A model generated the notes under the pieces. It was given only the letters and a program-made list of their open reading frames with translations. It made no database searches and was not told the origin of the DNA. 64,000 nucleotides of DNA, from contig JAWQFJ010001862.1 in NCBI GenBank assembly GCA_034096865.1, positions 121,001 through 185,000 of the forward strand, given 5' to 3'. Shown piece by piece: positions 23,790 through 35,261 of the stretch. The position numbers and the translations under genes were made by a program. The DNA comes from Theodoxus fluviatilis. Lineage: Eukaryota; Mollusca; Gastropoda; Cycloneritida; Neritidae. Each line of letters begins with the position of its first letter. Position 1 is the first letter of the stretch.

Positions 23790-26206
23790 CAAACTGATTA
23801 AATTGATCATAAGCGCATATGTTCCCAAAAATGGCAATTAATTCATTGAAAGCCAATAAAAACATTGCTTCAACTTTGAAATGAAATAGGGCTGCAGGAA
23901 TGACAATGACAAGACTCCATTCTGCTTTCTTATCATTTGAAACTGAAGTGAAGATTTTAAGTTGTCATTTACATGTAATGTTCCCTGTTGTTAACTATAT
24001 TCTGAAAATTAATACTTCTCCTCCTGAACTGTAACGATGACCAAGACATTATTATCCTGAAAGGCAGTCTACAGCAGTACAGGATGAGAAACTGAATAGA
24101 CAGATTGGGTCCTGTTGCTTGCATACCAGCACCGACTTGAACAGGATTGGCTGCCAAGGGATCAGAGACACTAGCACCTTATATGTGCGTTGATGCCAGA
24201 TGGAGTCGATGTGTACCAAGACCCATGATGGCAGTGGATGTTGCAAGACAAAATGAAGTCACAGAGACCAGAGCATGCAAATTCAATTGTGTGTGTATGC
24301 GTGCGTGCGCGCACACATGTGCATGCCCTAGATCCAGTTTTGATGAAGGATACACTCTGGTAAGACAACAATATAATCAAAAGGAAAGATCGGTGTATGG
24401 AGATCATTATAATGTACAGACTCATGCAGTCATGGGCAATGGGGTACACGATTAAGGATTTAATTGATAGTGCGAAAAAGTCCATTTCAGAATTGTGGAT
24501 CACTTGGGGATAAAAATCTGGTATTAAACTGCCTACCATCCTACCCCCAAAAAATTTGGGAGCACAATCAAATGAATGCATAAGTTTGGTTTGGTTATGA
24601 TAATCTGTCCAATATGCAAGTGATGCAGGAGACCATTTCCATAAATGTTCCTTTGTTGGCTTCAAACTGCAGCCCAAACATTACTTTCACTTCTCTGATG
24701 TGAACATCTTGATTTGTAGAAAAAGGAACAAAAACAAATATCTTCCAAATGTCATAATTAAGACAGAGCATTGACATTTGCCCAATCTGTTACTGTGAGG
24801 CCCTCTACTGATTCGTTAATCCCTAAATCCACAGGGAATGCTAGATCCAATGCATTTCAATGTAAATTGTATAAAAGAAAGTTTTAAAACTGGCGTTTAT
24901 GTCATTCCAAAAATGAAATAGAGTTTTATCACCCTTCTAGTTCTAAGCACTGTTCTGTCCTGGTACTTTACATTTCATTAATGTCTTCCGAGTGCTACAG
25001 GAAAGCCGGATTCTGCAAACACAGGTTTGGAGATCTTATCATTTGAAAATGGCAAACATTTGTTGTGAAGCAGCCATGGCATTGGGGCCCAACTGAAGGT
25101 CGGAATGATATCTTGTCAACACTCCTCTGACATTTTTTATCCACTGACTTAAGTATCTTGAAGAGTTTGCATGTTAGTCCTGATGAAATAAAATGTTCCA
25201 AAAATTGCGTTTTGCCTACCATGTCTCCCCTTCTATGAGGGCATTGAAATTGCCTGCAAGTCAAGATGACCACATATAGGATCCAAACATCCACATCGTC
25301 ATGTTTCATTACCATCAGAGAATGACTAAGATCTCCAGAGCAAATGAAGATTTTCTTAGAGAGGACTTCAGTAGGGTCTGAGTTTCTTCTCATCAGACAT
25401 CCACAGCTGGCCAGGCAATATTCTCCTAGACAGACTGATGACAACAGTGATGAGTGTTCATGCTACTTCCAAGCTCCCCAGCCCCCATTAGGCTATTGCA
25501 GTCAGTAAACTCAGTCAACTGAGAGAATGGATGGACAAGATGGCACAAACTCACCATGAAATACATGAACGGAATACTAAAATAATTTCATCAAGAAAAA
25601 CAGTATTTGAACATCACGTACCCTCTAAAGGAACGACACAAAGTTCCCTTTCCACTGCAAAGTTGACATGGAAACATTAGAGATCTTCCTGCAGATGTGC
25701 AAGTCCCCAGGGTCACCTTTTCTGCCTGAAGTGATGAAAACTCTTGGAGCACAACTTTACCTTGACTGTCCAGAGCTGGAGACCTCTGCACACTTCCCAG
25801 ACTTGGCATCAGCTACAAACACCAACATTCTCTGTCTGTGGTTGGAGGCGTTGCCGGCACTAGTGGAAGGTTGGAGCCAAGGGGATTCTCCTCAATATAT
25901 TGTTTTTACTCTGTTACTTCTGTGCATACCCAGACCCTTTGACAAAGACAAAGTTTTCTACAAACACCCTTTCCCCGCTCTTTCATCTGAAATCTGCATA
26001 CTTCAAATCAGCACAACATTAATGGATTCTCCACCATACAGCCAAAGTTCGTCAGTAGTAAAAAGCTCTCTTTTGTCCTTATCTGTCAGAGCCAACGAAA
26101 ATGCATCCCATCTTAATGTTCGTTTCCTTTCCTGTAATGCTGGCAACAGGCAATCCAGTGAGAGCAAGGAGTAAAACTGGACGGGACGAGAGAGGTTGGC
26201 GGGAGT
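23790..26206 (-). other. NFYA 3' UTR / downstream region
   Basis: Lies directly after the NFYA stop codon. No further coding similarity. Frames of 149-168 residues on both strands have no recognised domain. The poly(A) site could not be fixed. Confidence 0.4.
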
Positions 26207-26365
26207 TCAGCCTATTTGATGGAGAAGTTCTGAATGAGGGTCGTGACTTTCCAACTTGACCTGTTTGTGGTGGAGGCCTTCCTTACTAGCTCCCCCGATG
26301 AACACTCCCCCCTGGCCTCGCTGCCTCTTCATGGCATGGTTGTGTCTTGATTCATACAGGTACTT
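26207..26365 (-). CDS. NFYA: NFYA last exon (DNA-binding segment, C-terminus)
   Basis: 53 codons including TGA, with acceptor CTGGGTTTTGCAG. Encodes KYLYESRHNHAMKRQRGQGG, then VFIGGASKEG and a His/Lys/Glu-rich tail ending HQIG. The ESRH-HAM-R-RG-GG-F frame of the NF-YA DNA-binding domain is present, with His to Tyr, Arg to Asn and Arg to Val changes at positions that are nearly invariant. Confidence 0.85.
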   Translation of the reverse strand, partial: KYLYESRHNHAMKRQRGQGGVFIGGASKEGLHHKQVKLESHDPHSELLHQIG

Positions 26366-29300
26366 CTGCAAAACCCAGAACACAGACAGGGATTAGCATA
26401 AACTGCTCATTTCCATTCTTGTAACACAAGAAAATCAGATACAAAGGTCTGGGTATTTACAAAACTCCTACAATGTATTGGACAAGAACAGAGTGAAGAA
26501 GTCAAACTAAACTTTTTTCCCTTCTTTCAAGAGAGACCATTTGTAGCTGCACTTGTAGGTGTACTTTGGCATTTATGATCCTTTTGTGCAAAGCTGTGAA
26601 TGATGAACAAGAACACAGAAAGGCCTCAGACTTTGAGAAACACAATGGCACCAGTCAACATTTGACTGCTACATGAATAATAACTTTCAGTTTCAGTTAG
26701 TCTGCTTCTCACCAACACAAAACGAGTCTGGAAACAAGCATAAATTAACACTTTCATACTTGAGGCATATGCTTTCATGCATACACTGTTGTTGTCTGCT
26801 ACCAAGCATGACTGATCATTACATGGACTTACCATCACTGTTTTAGAAACCTGAAGAATTCAAGCTTGTTTTGCACAAAGCCAAAATGATGTAACAATGC
26901 AACCAAAAGGATGGATTTTGTCAAAACCATGTAATAAAGCCCCCCCCCACCCCCCCCCCCCCACCCCCAATCAGAACAATATATGGCACATCACTCACAA
27001 ATACTTAGTGAATTTTGCTTGATCTGAAATTGAAATCGATCAGGTGCAGAATTCGAAAGGTCTGTTGCCATCCCTTCTGTAGAAGTAGAGGCAGGCAACA
27101 GTCACTAACTAGTAGCTGTGTATGGAGGATTTTATCCATCTACATGCAAACACTTCTGTTCCCTCTGCTGTGGTTGTCAGATAACAAGCAAGGGTGTTAA
27201 CAGTAAGTCATTTCTGGTCCTCACACCCCTCCACTGGAGACACTGGCAAGTCTGCTGCAAGGTCATGTCCCCATTCCTCTACTAAGAACTGTGATGCATG
27301 ACAGCTGCACAAAGCTGAGCAGACTCAAGGCCAGACTGAGGAAGAAGAGGCCAGCCATTACCTGTCTCTCTTTGGGAATCTTGCCCAGGGCCTCCAGCTT
27401 GGCCCGAGCCTGGCGCCGCTTCAAGATGCGGTGGTACTGCTTGGCGTTGACGTAGAGCGGCTCATCCCCAGAGTCAGAGCCTGGCATGGGCAGCTGCTGA
27501 CCAAGCTGCTGTGATGGGAGGTTGATGACTTGGATGCCCTGTGGGAGCTGAATAGGCTTGTTGTTGGCATCAACCAGCATGAAGGATGTCTGTCCGTTGA
27601 CTGTGACCTGGTTGAGGAAAAGCATCTGGGGGATGGCAGCAGCGGTGGCATTGACGGGAGTGCCTGTCTGAAGCACCTGTGGTGCCTGCAGCACCCCTCC
27701 TCCCTGGGAGCTCACTACCATGGGTACCGCCGCTGAGCTGGCCATCACTTGGGTGGCTGGTGTGGTGGTTAGTGTGGTGAAGGTGGCACTCCCCTGCTGA
27801 AGTAAGAAAGCCATGGAGCAGTGAAATACACTTGTGTGACCTCATTAAGTGTGAGAGAAAATAATTATGTGGAATTTTTTGTCTTTATCCACATTTCATA
27901 TTTGGACATTCTGAGAAATAGACCACTTAAGTCTTCTAACATAAAAGAGCTTTCTAGCATTTCTCAGCGAATGATTTTTGACAATAACATTAGAAAGATC
28001 AACACAAAGAACAGGGAGGACACCTCATTAAAAAACAAAATGCAATGATACTGAACAAATGTAAGTGTATGGAAAATCATTACACACATCACAGCTTCAA
28101 TGAACAAGAAGGGCAAAGCCCATACGACTCACATGCTTGACCTTGACCTTTATATGACCTTGACCTTCAGGTGACCTTCAAGGTCAAGGTCAAACAACTA
28201 AACCTAGCAATGGAATCATACACTAAGAAATGCTTTACACATTTTCCCTACCAAAATACATGTGACCTTGACCCAAGGTCAAGGTCATCCAAGGTCATGC
28301 AACACAAAGCTGTTAATTCAAGACATAGGAAGCACAATGGTGCTTATTGGCACTTTCTACCATGAGATATGGTCACTTTTAGTGGTTCACTACCCCATTT
28401 TGGTCACATTTCATAAGGGTCAAAGTGACCTTGACCTTGATGATATGTGACCAAATGTGTCTCATGATGAAAGTATAACATGTGCCCCACATAATTATTA
28501 AGTTTGAAACAGTTATCTTCCATAGTTCAGGGTCAGGGTCACTTCAAAATATGTATACAATCCAACTTTGAAGAGCTCCTGTGACCTTGACCTTGAAGCA
28601 AGGTCAACCAAACTGGTATCAAAAGTTAGGGATTACTTTGCCCTATATACCATATATAGGTCAGGTATTTAATCTCAAAAACTTCAGAGAAAATTGAGAA
28701 AATGTGAAAAATGACTGTTTTTTAGACAACATTTATGGCCCCTGCGACCTTGACCTTGAAGCAAGGTTAAGTCACTATGTATATTTTTTGAGGCCTTGTC
28801 ATCATACACCATCATGCCACATTTGGTATTGATAGACTTAATAGTCTCCGAGAAAAATCCAACGTTAAAGTTTTCGGACGCCCGGACGGACGAAAAGGGT
28901 GAGTACATAGACTCACTTTTGCTTCGCATGTGAGTCAAAAATGGAAATGAGTTGTTCTCCTGAGTTCATGTCTAAAAGTTTGTAAAACCAGGAAAATGGA
29001 CAGAATTTTAAACATTCACTTTAGCAATTCTTAATGTCATTTTTGGACAGCTTAGTCATTACAGTATCAGAGAATGTAACCAAAAAAGCAGCAGCAGTAG
29101 TCCTTTAAAAAAAAAAACTGTCATTAAGTATACCCCTGCCCGAAAGGTAACACCATTACACCGTGACTTCTTAGAACCTGTAATTCTGAAATGCAAATGA
29201 GTTTGGAGTAAACAAATACCTGTCACGAAAGTAAATGGCAAGCACCTTTCATGTGACAAGATGAGAGCTGGATATAGTTGTTACGTAACAGATACTGGAC

Positions 29301-31538
29301 AAGATATATCTGTGACGGCGAAATGCTGTTACTGGCCACTGTAAACATTACCCTGTACATAGAGTTAAAAAAGCAGAGTACAATCCATGGATACATTGTA
29401 ACACTAGATGTACCTTTTAACTATGAAAGCTCTGTTGAAAAATTCTACAACCAGTCAAGAAGTTCGAGGACTATTAGATAAATAGTAACAGCATTTCACG
29501 TAACTCTCATCAGTCTGACAAACCACTAAAAAGGGGAAAAAACCCAGATTGATAGTTCACAACAGTTTATTTGATTACTGCAGCAGACTCACACAATACC
29601 AAATTAAATAATAAATCTAATACAGTAATAGAAGCAAAAATAGTCGCAGCTTAAAATGCTGGTTAACATTCATTATCCCAACAGAATTCGCAGATGGACA
29701 TTTTCACAAGGAAATTAATGAAAATTCAAAACACAAACATAACTAAATCATGCAACATTATACACCCACATTAAAATGATAATCTAGCCACCTAATGCTA
29801 TAAGGCACAAGAACACTAATAAAAAGAAAATACTTCCACCCTCCATTCGCGAAAACTATTGCCGCAAGGAACAAGAAAAATGTTCATGGCAACAATCATC
29901 TCTTTCATTACAGTCTGGACATCAGGGACCACAGGTTTTGTGAAGGCCTTTTCCTTGGTTCCATGTGGTTTGAGAAAATCCACTCTCAGACTTGTAAAGT
30001 TGTCTCCGACAACTACACCTGCAAAGAATAAACAAATCTACAAGTCATATGATTGCTTAAAGAAAAGAAGAAAACATTGTTATTTTAGCCCAAAGCGTAA
30101 CAGCGTTGCATGCGACTTCACCACTTGCTGAAAGAAAGAAAATCAAGGTCACATGAAATTTCAAAACCATACTTGAACTAAGCATAAAAGCTGCTTTGTT
30201 TGCACAATCTTACGCACACCAGTGATCATCTGTAATGTTTAAATGTTCCTTTTCGTAGCATTTGGGTTCTTTTTAATAAAATCTTTGAGATTGTAGCCAA
30301 AACCGTAACGCCACTATGTGGGACTGTTCCACCATCAACACTTGGGAAGAAAATTGAGGTCACATTGAATTTAGAAACATCGATTGGGCATTTTCGCACA
30401 AAATGCAAATTCACTGAACACACATACACAGTAGCTAACTACTTGTGAATTGTGAAAGTCATATAAATGATGTTCACACACAGAATGAAACAAATAAAGT
30501 GGCAAACCATTTCTATTGAGAGAAAAACGAAACGCACGCTTCATGTGCCGTTGATGTTTTTGAAGACAAACCCATCATCGATCGTACGAAACATCAGAAA
30601 ACCCTTGTTCTGAGACCTATCTTCACAAACAAAACACATCTGATGATATTGCAGTCATTAATTTTGCAAGTTACAAGATTTTACTCACCGTAATTAGGTC
30701 TGCTGTTCGTCAGCGATGCACAACTTGAGGCAAGAGGGCTGGCGGGAACGCACGCTTCTGGTCGCAAATTGTGTGACGTTGTGTGCAATGTTGTGTTTTA
30801 CATCACACATTTACGTTTAATCTTGTGTTCTACGTCACTGAACTGTGTGTGCATGTTTAGTGTACTGTGAAAGTGCAACAGGGAACGGCAGACGACAGAT
30901 TCACATTCGCAGTTTTAGATTTAAAATCAAGGTAACGCACGCGTCATGTGACTTTATTGAAGAAAAAAATTGTTGTTTTTTTTAATACATCGCACACAAA
31001 ATGCTAATGTTTTCTGTATGAGTTTGATCTATTGAATCAGTACTTTCGATTTTTAAACCTAGCGGTGTGTGTTGAATGCGTTCGGGAGGAAGTGGCTTGT
31101 GAAAAAAGCAAATCCACTTGTGACCTCGCAGGAAGCGTGCGTTACCCTGTCTTTGAAGTCGATTTTCATGTACAGTTATTGTGACATCGCGGTTTTCTTG
31201 CTGGGAAAAACTAAATAAAACTTTAATTAACAGATTCACAGAAGAATTTTTCAACACCAATGGCATACTTTGCTGCAGATAGTTTGTGGAGCGTGTTGGG
31301 TCAGCCGTTCCACTTTTTGGCCGCCATTTTGACGGCAATTTAACATTATTTATTACTCTAACATGCACAAACTTTACTTTCATCAAATCCCACTACTCAT
31401 GGTGTTTTTTGGACATATGTACAACCTCCTGATGCAATGTTTCTTTGCCTAAAACAAAAAAATAGCTGGTTATAAGGAACTTTAATAGAGCATCCCATCC
31501 AGTCACGAACTCGGGAGAATAACTCAAAGTCAAATGCA

Positions 31539-31587
<49 letters not shown>

Positions 31588-31600
31588 TGGTGGTGTGTGT

Positions 31601-31635
<35 letters not shown>

Positions 31636-32086
31636 CTGTGTGTGTGTGTGTGTGCCTGTGTGTGTAGATAGGGAGGTGGGGGAGTGTAGGAAGAGTGGGT
31701 AGTGCTGGAAAAATTCAGTAGAGTAAATGGATCATGAAGATGCTACTCAATGCTAATTTGGGACAGTGCAGATTTTTTAATCCAGTATTTCAAAGAACAT
31801 AATTCAATCTTATTCCACTAATGAAAAAATCCAGCAAAATTCAGTTTTCCGGTGTTTATAAGAGGAATTCTGTCAGAGCAACACAAGAACTGCATCCTGC
31901 CATCAGAAGATGAGCAGACTAAACTTTATATCATCCTACCTCTGACTGGCTCTGCAGCAGCTGGACCCCATCTGGAGTGATGTACTGGATGTTTTGCAGG
32001 CCTTGGCCATCGTCCACTGAGTTGACAGTTAGTGTCACAGGCTGGTTTTCCGAATCGTAGACTGTATACTCTGTAGCCTCCGCCAT
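26207..32086 (-). CDS. NFYA: Nuclear transcription factor Y subunit alpha
   Basis: NF-YA joins the NF-YB/NF-YC histone-fold dimer and reads the CCAAT box. The join 32086-31940, 27796-27362, 26365-26207 is phase 0 at both junctions and gives 246 residues. The N-terminus (MAEATEYTVYDSENQPVTL) and middle are Gln/Thr/Val-rich, as in the NF-YA activation domain. Residues about 157-194 hold the NF-YB/C association helix EPLYVNAKQYHRILKRR and QARAKLEALGKIPKER, which is fully conserved. The last exon encodes KYLYESRHNHAMKRQRGQGG then VF, where the family has KYLHESRHRHAM and GxGGRF, so several DNA-contact positions differ. The protein is shorter than vertebrate NF-YA; an extra Gln-rich exon could be missed in the 4.1-kb intron. 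A 5' UTR exon further upstream is implied. Confidence 0.94.
27362..27796 (-). CDS. NFYA: NFYA central exon (Q/T-rich region and NF-YB/C-binding helix)
   Basis: 145 codons. The acceptor TTCTTACTTCAG is followed by CAG GGG AGT; the donor is GACAG|GTAATG. It encodes the Val/Gln/Thr-rich activation segment, an acidic SDSGDEP linker, and the association helix up to KERQ. The family usually has KERR at this junction. Confidence 0.94.
28103..28942 (+). repeat. TGACCTTGA-rich interspersed repeat, copy 2 (NFYA intron)
   Basis: Same boundaries as copy 1 (AACAAGAAGGGC ... GCATGTGAGTCAAAAA), with a slightly shorter GGACGGACG block. Slightly more diverged than copies 1 and 3 around 28640-28750. Antisense to NFYA. 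Confidence 0.9.
29000..31400 (-). other. NFYA intron with scattered GTAACGCACGC-type motif; no confident gene
   Basis: AACGCACGCTTC or close variants occur near 30530, 30747 and 30931 and, inverted, near 31139; weaker CGTAAC-CG forms lie near 30096 and 30301. An open - strand frame after a TTCTTTGCAG acceptor (about 30018 to 29830; GDNFTSLRVDFLKPHGTKEK) ends in a stop. It matches nothing recognised. A possible decayed transposon or tandem repeat. Confidence 0.3.
31541..31662 (+). repeat. (TG)n microsatellite
   Basis: About 120 bases of TG with GTG and ACTG interruptions, 280 bases from the NFYA first coding exon. Confidence 0.95.
31940..32086 (-). CDS. NFYA: NFYA first coding exon
   Basis: Forty-nine codons from the ATG at 32086 to a GAG|GTAGGA donor. 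The context AGAAGAATGG is acceptable for initiation. Sixteen bases upstream of the ATG is an acceptor (TTTACATGCAG, exon from 32102), so at least one non-coding exon lies further right. Confidence 0.92.
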
Positions 32087-32626
32087 TCTTCTACGCACAG
32101 TCCTGCATGTAAATACACAGTCATCTTCATCACATCTGTGGGGAACACAGAATAAAATGCAGAACTCTTAGTTGAAACGGCCCTTTCATCAGGACAGAAA
32201 ATCATCATTCTGCCCACAGCATGCTGCATGTGAAGCAGAACATGACATTTAGAAGGAGTGTTTTCAACTAAAATCATGCACTGACATTTTGATGTTGCAG
32301 CTTGTGCATGAAAACTCCCCATGGGGAAATTGAGAACTCTCTTAGTCTCACTATAACCAGTTCTAGTGAATGTCATGGTCAACAGTCTTTTGTAGACTGC
32401 AAAGACTGATACTATAAGCCCATAAAACTTCATTTATTGATTCCATTGTGCATGAAAATAGATCAATTGAAATTATTGATAAACTGGATGAAGCATAAAA
32501 TAAAGTTCTACATTCACATCTATTTCTTATCTTTTAAAAAGCCATCCTCAGTCACCATAATACTCCGTTGTACATCTCAAAAGAGAAAGAAGAGGAGGGA
32601 AAGGAATAAAAATGATAATAATCATC

Positions 32627-33064
32627 TGGGGTAGTATGCAAGAAAACAGAAGAGTAATTTATTCCTGAATAGAGGTATTCAAGAATAAATTGCCAGTGAT
32701 TTGTATGCAGGAAAACTGAATAGCTCTATTCTGGCCTTATTTAGAACTACAAATAACCAGCCAGAATAGAGCTATTCAGTTTTCCTGCATACAAATCACT
32801 GGCACTTTAGTTTATTCTTGAAGGATGGATGGAGTTTTATGGCCTATCAGCCTTGTAGGCCATATAAGGCCATTAAGCACGAAAATCACTAGAACAGTTT
32901 AGAGTAAACGCAAATCAAGTCATGGTGTCCCTAGTTATTCACCTCTTACGAATCGCATAGGGAGACGTGGTGGGTCAATTCTTACCCCGAACCCACAGGG
33001 GAAACTTTATTCTTGAAGACCTCTATTCAGGAATAAATTTCTCAGTTTTCTTGCATACGGCCCT
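32627..33064. mobile_element. Fold-back MITE split by a SINE
   Basis: The left arm (32627-32740) and right arm (32760-32823 plus 33006-33064) are reverse complements. Examples are GCCAGTGATTTGTATGCAGG against CCTGCATACAAATCACTGGC, and outer GTATGCAAGAAAAC against GTTTTCTTGCATAC. The SINE-like element occupies 32824-33005 within the right arm. Confidence 0.85.
32824..33005 (-). mobile_element. SINE-like repeat, copy 3, with 13-bp TSD
   Basis: 182 bp in reverse orientation, bounded by TTTATTCTTGAAG at 32811-32823 and 33006-33018. Head GTTTCCCCTGTGGGTTCGGG and tail CTCCATCCATC on the - strand. It interrupts the right arm of a fold-back element, so it inserted later. Confidence 0.88.
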
Positions 33065-33399
33065 AGATGTCTTTCTGTACCAGGGAAAAAAACCAACTAG
33101 ACAATGTTCTGGGAGCGCTAACCCCCACCAAGAAGCCACAATGCAGCATAATTCAGGTAGTGTGTTCTGCTTGCCGGACCTGATGCTACATGATTTTAGT
33201 GATGCTTGTGGCTCATGGAGGTGTGCCTGTGATGTGGCCTGCACAATTCAATATGTTGTTCCGCTCAACTTGTGAAGGTTACTTTCTCACACCTTACAGA
33301 GCTTGAATAGACGGCTAGCGGTCTCACAGTGCAGAATGCATATGGTGCCTTGCAGTTATGGCTCTGCATTGGCCTTTGGTCTCAGTGATACAATTTCTG

Positions 33400-33720
33400 T
33401 TTATGGTTGTTATTCCAAAACTGGATAACAGATAACCTCCAAAATGTAATGGATTGTTCCTTGGGTAAAACCCTGACCTTGCACCAAATTTCATCAGAAT
33501 CCGTTTTGAATGTTTAGAGTTATTTGGCTGAATATCTAACTAGAGAGCACTCCGAGAGTGCAAACCTCCACCCCGGAACCCAACATTACTCTTCCATGGC
33601 CTGTAAAATGAATTCAAGCGATATGTTCCGTGAGCCAGGCCTGACACTACAAAGATTAGTTCATGTTTGTGGCTGCTGGAGGTCTCTGAGTGTGGAATGC
33701 ATGTGCTGGCATCATCAATA
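33400..33720 (-). repeat. Anonymous interspersed repeat with GCACTCTCGGAGTGC palindrome
   Basis: Contains GATTGTTCCTTGGGTAAAAC, CCAAATTTCATCAGAATC and a GAGCACTCCGAGAGTGC palindrome followed by AACCTCCACC. A related stretch (ATTGTTCCTCGGGTGAAACC ... CGGAGGT) lies at about 36860-37040, so the 33.7-36.8 kb block is flanked by similar repeats. Confidence 0.55.
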
Positions 33721-33770
33721 GTTAGACGTCATGTATTTCAGGATGAGTGATAAGTGATTTATGTTAATGG

Positions 33771-34711
33771 CAGGGCTGCCTACCCTCCTTTTTCGATTTC
33801 AGTATTACCAAGTTCCAATTTCCGTATTTCAGTTCCGATTTCAGTATTAAACCGTGCGACAGTGCAAGAAAACAAAGCAACTTTAATCATTAACCAGGGA
33901 CCAAAAGATAAAACAAAACATACCTGATTTTATGTACACTATATACAATAGTTCTGCAGCTTGTTTACTGTGACAAAGACTGGTAGTAGGCACTTTTCAG
34001 GCCTTTCAGGTCTTTGACACTGTAGTTTCTGTCAAGGGCTTGTCCAGGCCTGGACTTGGCTACCACCAAGGCCTCCAAGGTGTCGGATCCCATGCTGCCT
34101 CTGAAGTGTGTTTTGTTCTTTCTCACGACTGAGAAAATGCGCTCACAGTGAGCTGATGAGTGAGGGATTGTCATTATGGCAAGCATAACCATGGGGAGGT
34201 GTGGGAAGAGGAGGTCTTCCCCTACACCTACACTCAGTTTGTCCAATGCCGCCATTGGGAGGTTCAGTTCTACTGTCAAGTCTACCATCATCGCCTCAGC
34301 TCGAATTACGTCGATGTCGATTTGGGACACTTTCGAAGGAGGCGGTGTAAAATATTCACTGATAGGTTTTTGCGCTGCTGCGACCTTCTTCTCCTCATTT
34401 TTCTTCACATGCTTTGGGCCTTCAACATGCCTTTCGATATCGTTGGCGCCACCACTGGAGATGCTGAACTGGTTATCACAAGTCGTACATTTGACAGTGG
34501 AGTCAGTGGTGCCGCGGACTATAAATGGATACTTCTCCGTGTACGCTGGAATGTAGACCTGCGACCTCCGCTGTTTCTTCGATAATTCAGAAACACAATC
34601 GCTTGGCTTTCGTTTTGACGCCATTGTTGCACATGAACACTGCACATACCGGCACTCTCCGGAAAAACACTTCGTGCGTTGCGCTTGCGCACTGTACGAA
34701 AATGACGTCAC
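33771..34711 (-). mobile_element. hAT-derived element remnant
   Basis: Begins CAGGGCTGCCTACC at 33771, a hAT-like terminus, and contains the BED-hATC ORF. The right terminus was not found. CCGTATTT/TTTCCGG motifs like those at the left end recur at 36740-36830, so the element may once have spanned to there. Confidence 0.5.
33965..34624 (-). CDS. BED zinc finger-hATC fusion ORF (transposase core deleted)
   Basis: An uninterrupted 219-residue ORF. Residues about 30-75 carry a BED-type finger (VKCTTCDNQFSISSGGANDI with two downstream His). Residues 90-135 hold the N-terminal hAT linker (KPISEYFTPPP, VIRAEAMMVDLTVELNLPMA). After LDKLS the sequence jumps to the C-terminal hAT dimerisation domain (HLPMVMLAIMTIPHSSAHCE, RIFSVVRKNK, GSMGSDTLEALVVAKSRPG). 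The whole DDE catalytic centre is missing, without a frame break. It could be a deletion derivative, a repressor-type product or an incipient domesticated gene. It is divergently placed to the THAP exon, with a CCAAT box between them. Confidence 0.7.
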   Translation of the reverse strand: MASKRKPSDCVSELSKKQRRSQVYIPAYTEKYPFIVRGTTDSTVKCTTCDNQFSISSGGANDIERHVEGPKHVKKNEEKKVAAAQKPISEYFTPPPSKVSQIDIDVIRAEAMMVDLTVELNLPMAALDKLSVGVGEDLLFPHLPMVMLAIMTIPHSSAHCERIFSVVRKNKTHFRGSMGSDTLEALVVAKSRPGQALDRNYSVKDLKGLKSAYYQSLSQ

Positions 34712-34929
34712 TCGGCAATTTTTGCAAATATTATCGCGCGCTGAGACTGCGCATTACAGAACAAACCAATAGGAATTATTCCGATAAAAAAGAGAGACAA
34801 TCCTGCAAGCTTGGATACGAGTTACGGTTCCTGAAGCACAGTCAAACTTCAAGATTTCCAGTCAGTCTGACACAGAAGAGCGTGTGTTATAATCGGCGCG
34901 GATTTTGTGTAATTCAAGCTTATTACAGT

Positions 34930-35133
34930 ATGGTAAAACGCTGTAGTTGGGGCACTTGCAATGCAGATAGCAGGTATCCTGACCGATATCCTGGTGTCAA
35001 TTTTTTCCCGTTTGCTAAACCGACAAGAACCCACAACAGAGATAAATGTCTGCGATGGATCAAAGCGTGTGGTCGCCCGCATTCCCAACTCAACGTCGAC
35101 AACATACGGCGATGGATGTATGTTTGCTCCCAA
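34930..35133 (+). CDS. THAP-domain first exon (orphan)
   Basis: 68 codons from ATG to a strong CAA|GTAAGT donor (phase 0). MVKRCSWGTC gives the first Cys pair of the C2CH THAP zinc finger. GVNFFPFAKP, CLRWIKACGRP and WMYVCSQ follow the THAP consensus; the final Cys-x2-His would be completed by the next exon (HF). No downstream exon is seen before a fold-back element and an opposing gene fragment. THAP domains are found in P-element-like transposases and in host transcription factors. Confidence 0.7.
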
Positions 35134-35261
35134 GTAAGTCGAAACAGCTGTTTTTTTTACAATTATTACCCTTACTTTAATTAAAAACTATTATGTGTGT
35201 GTGTTGTGTGTGTAGACATAAAACGTAGATCTATTCAAGATTGCGTGTGCACTCTCCCTAC

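Noticed and set aside
24171..26174. Frames of 149-168 aa at 24171-24677 (-), 24995-25444 (-) and 25668-26174 (+)
   Set aside because: No recognised domain, and they lie in the probable NFYA 3' UTR or downstream region.
28171..28450. Conserved short frames repeated at 28.2 and 37.4 kb
   Set aside because: They recur only because the TGACCTTGA repeat copies are nearly identical; frames break between copies and lack protein features.
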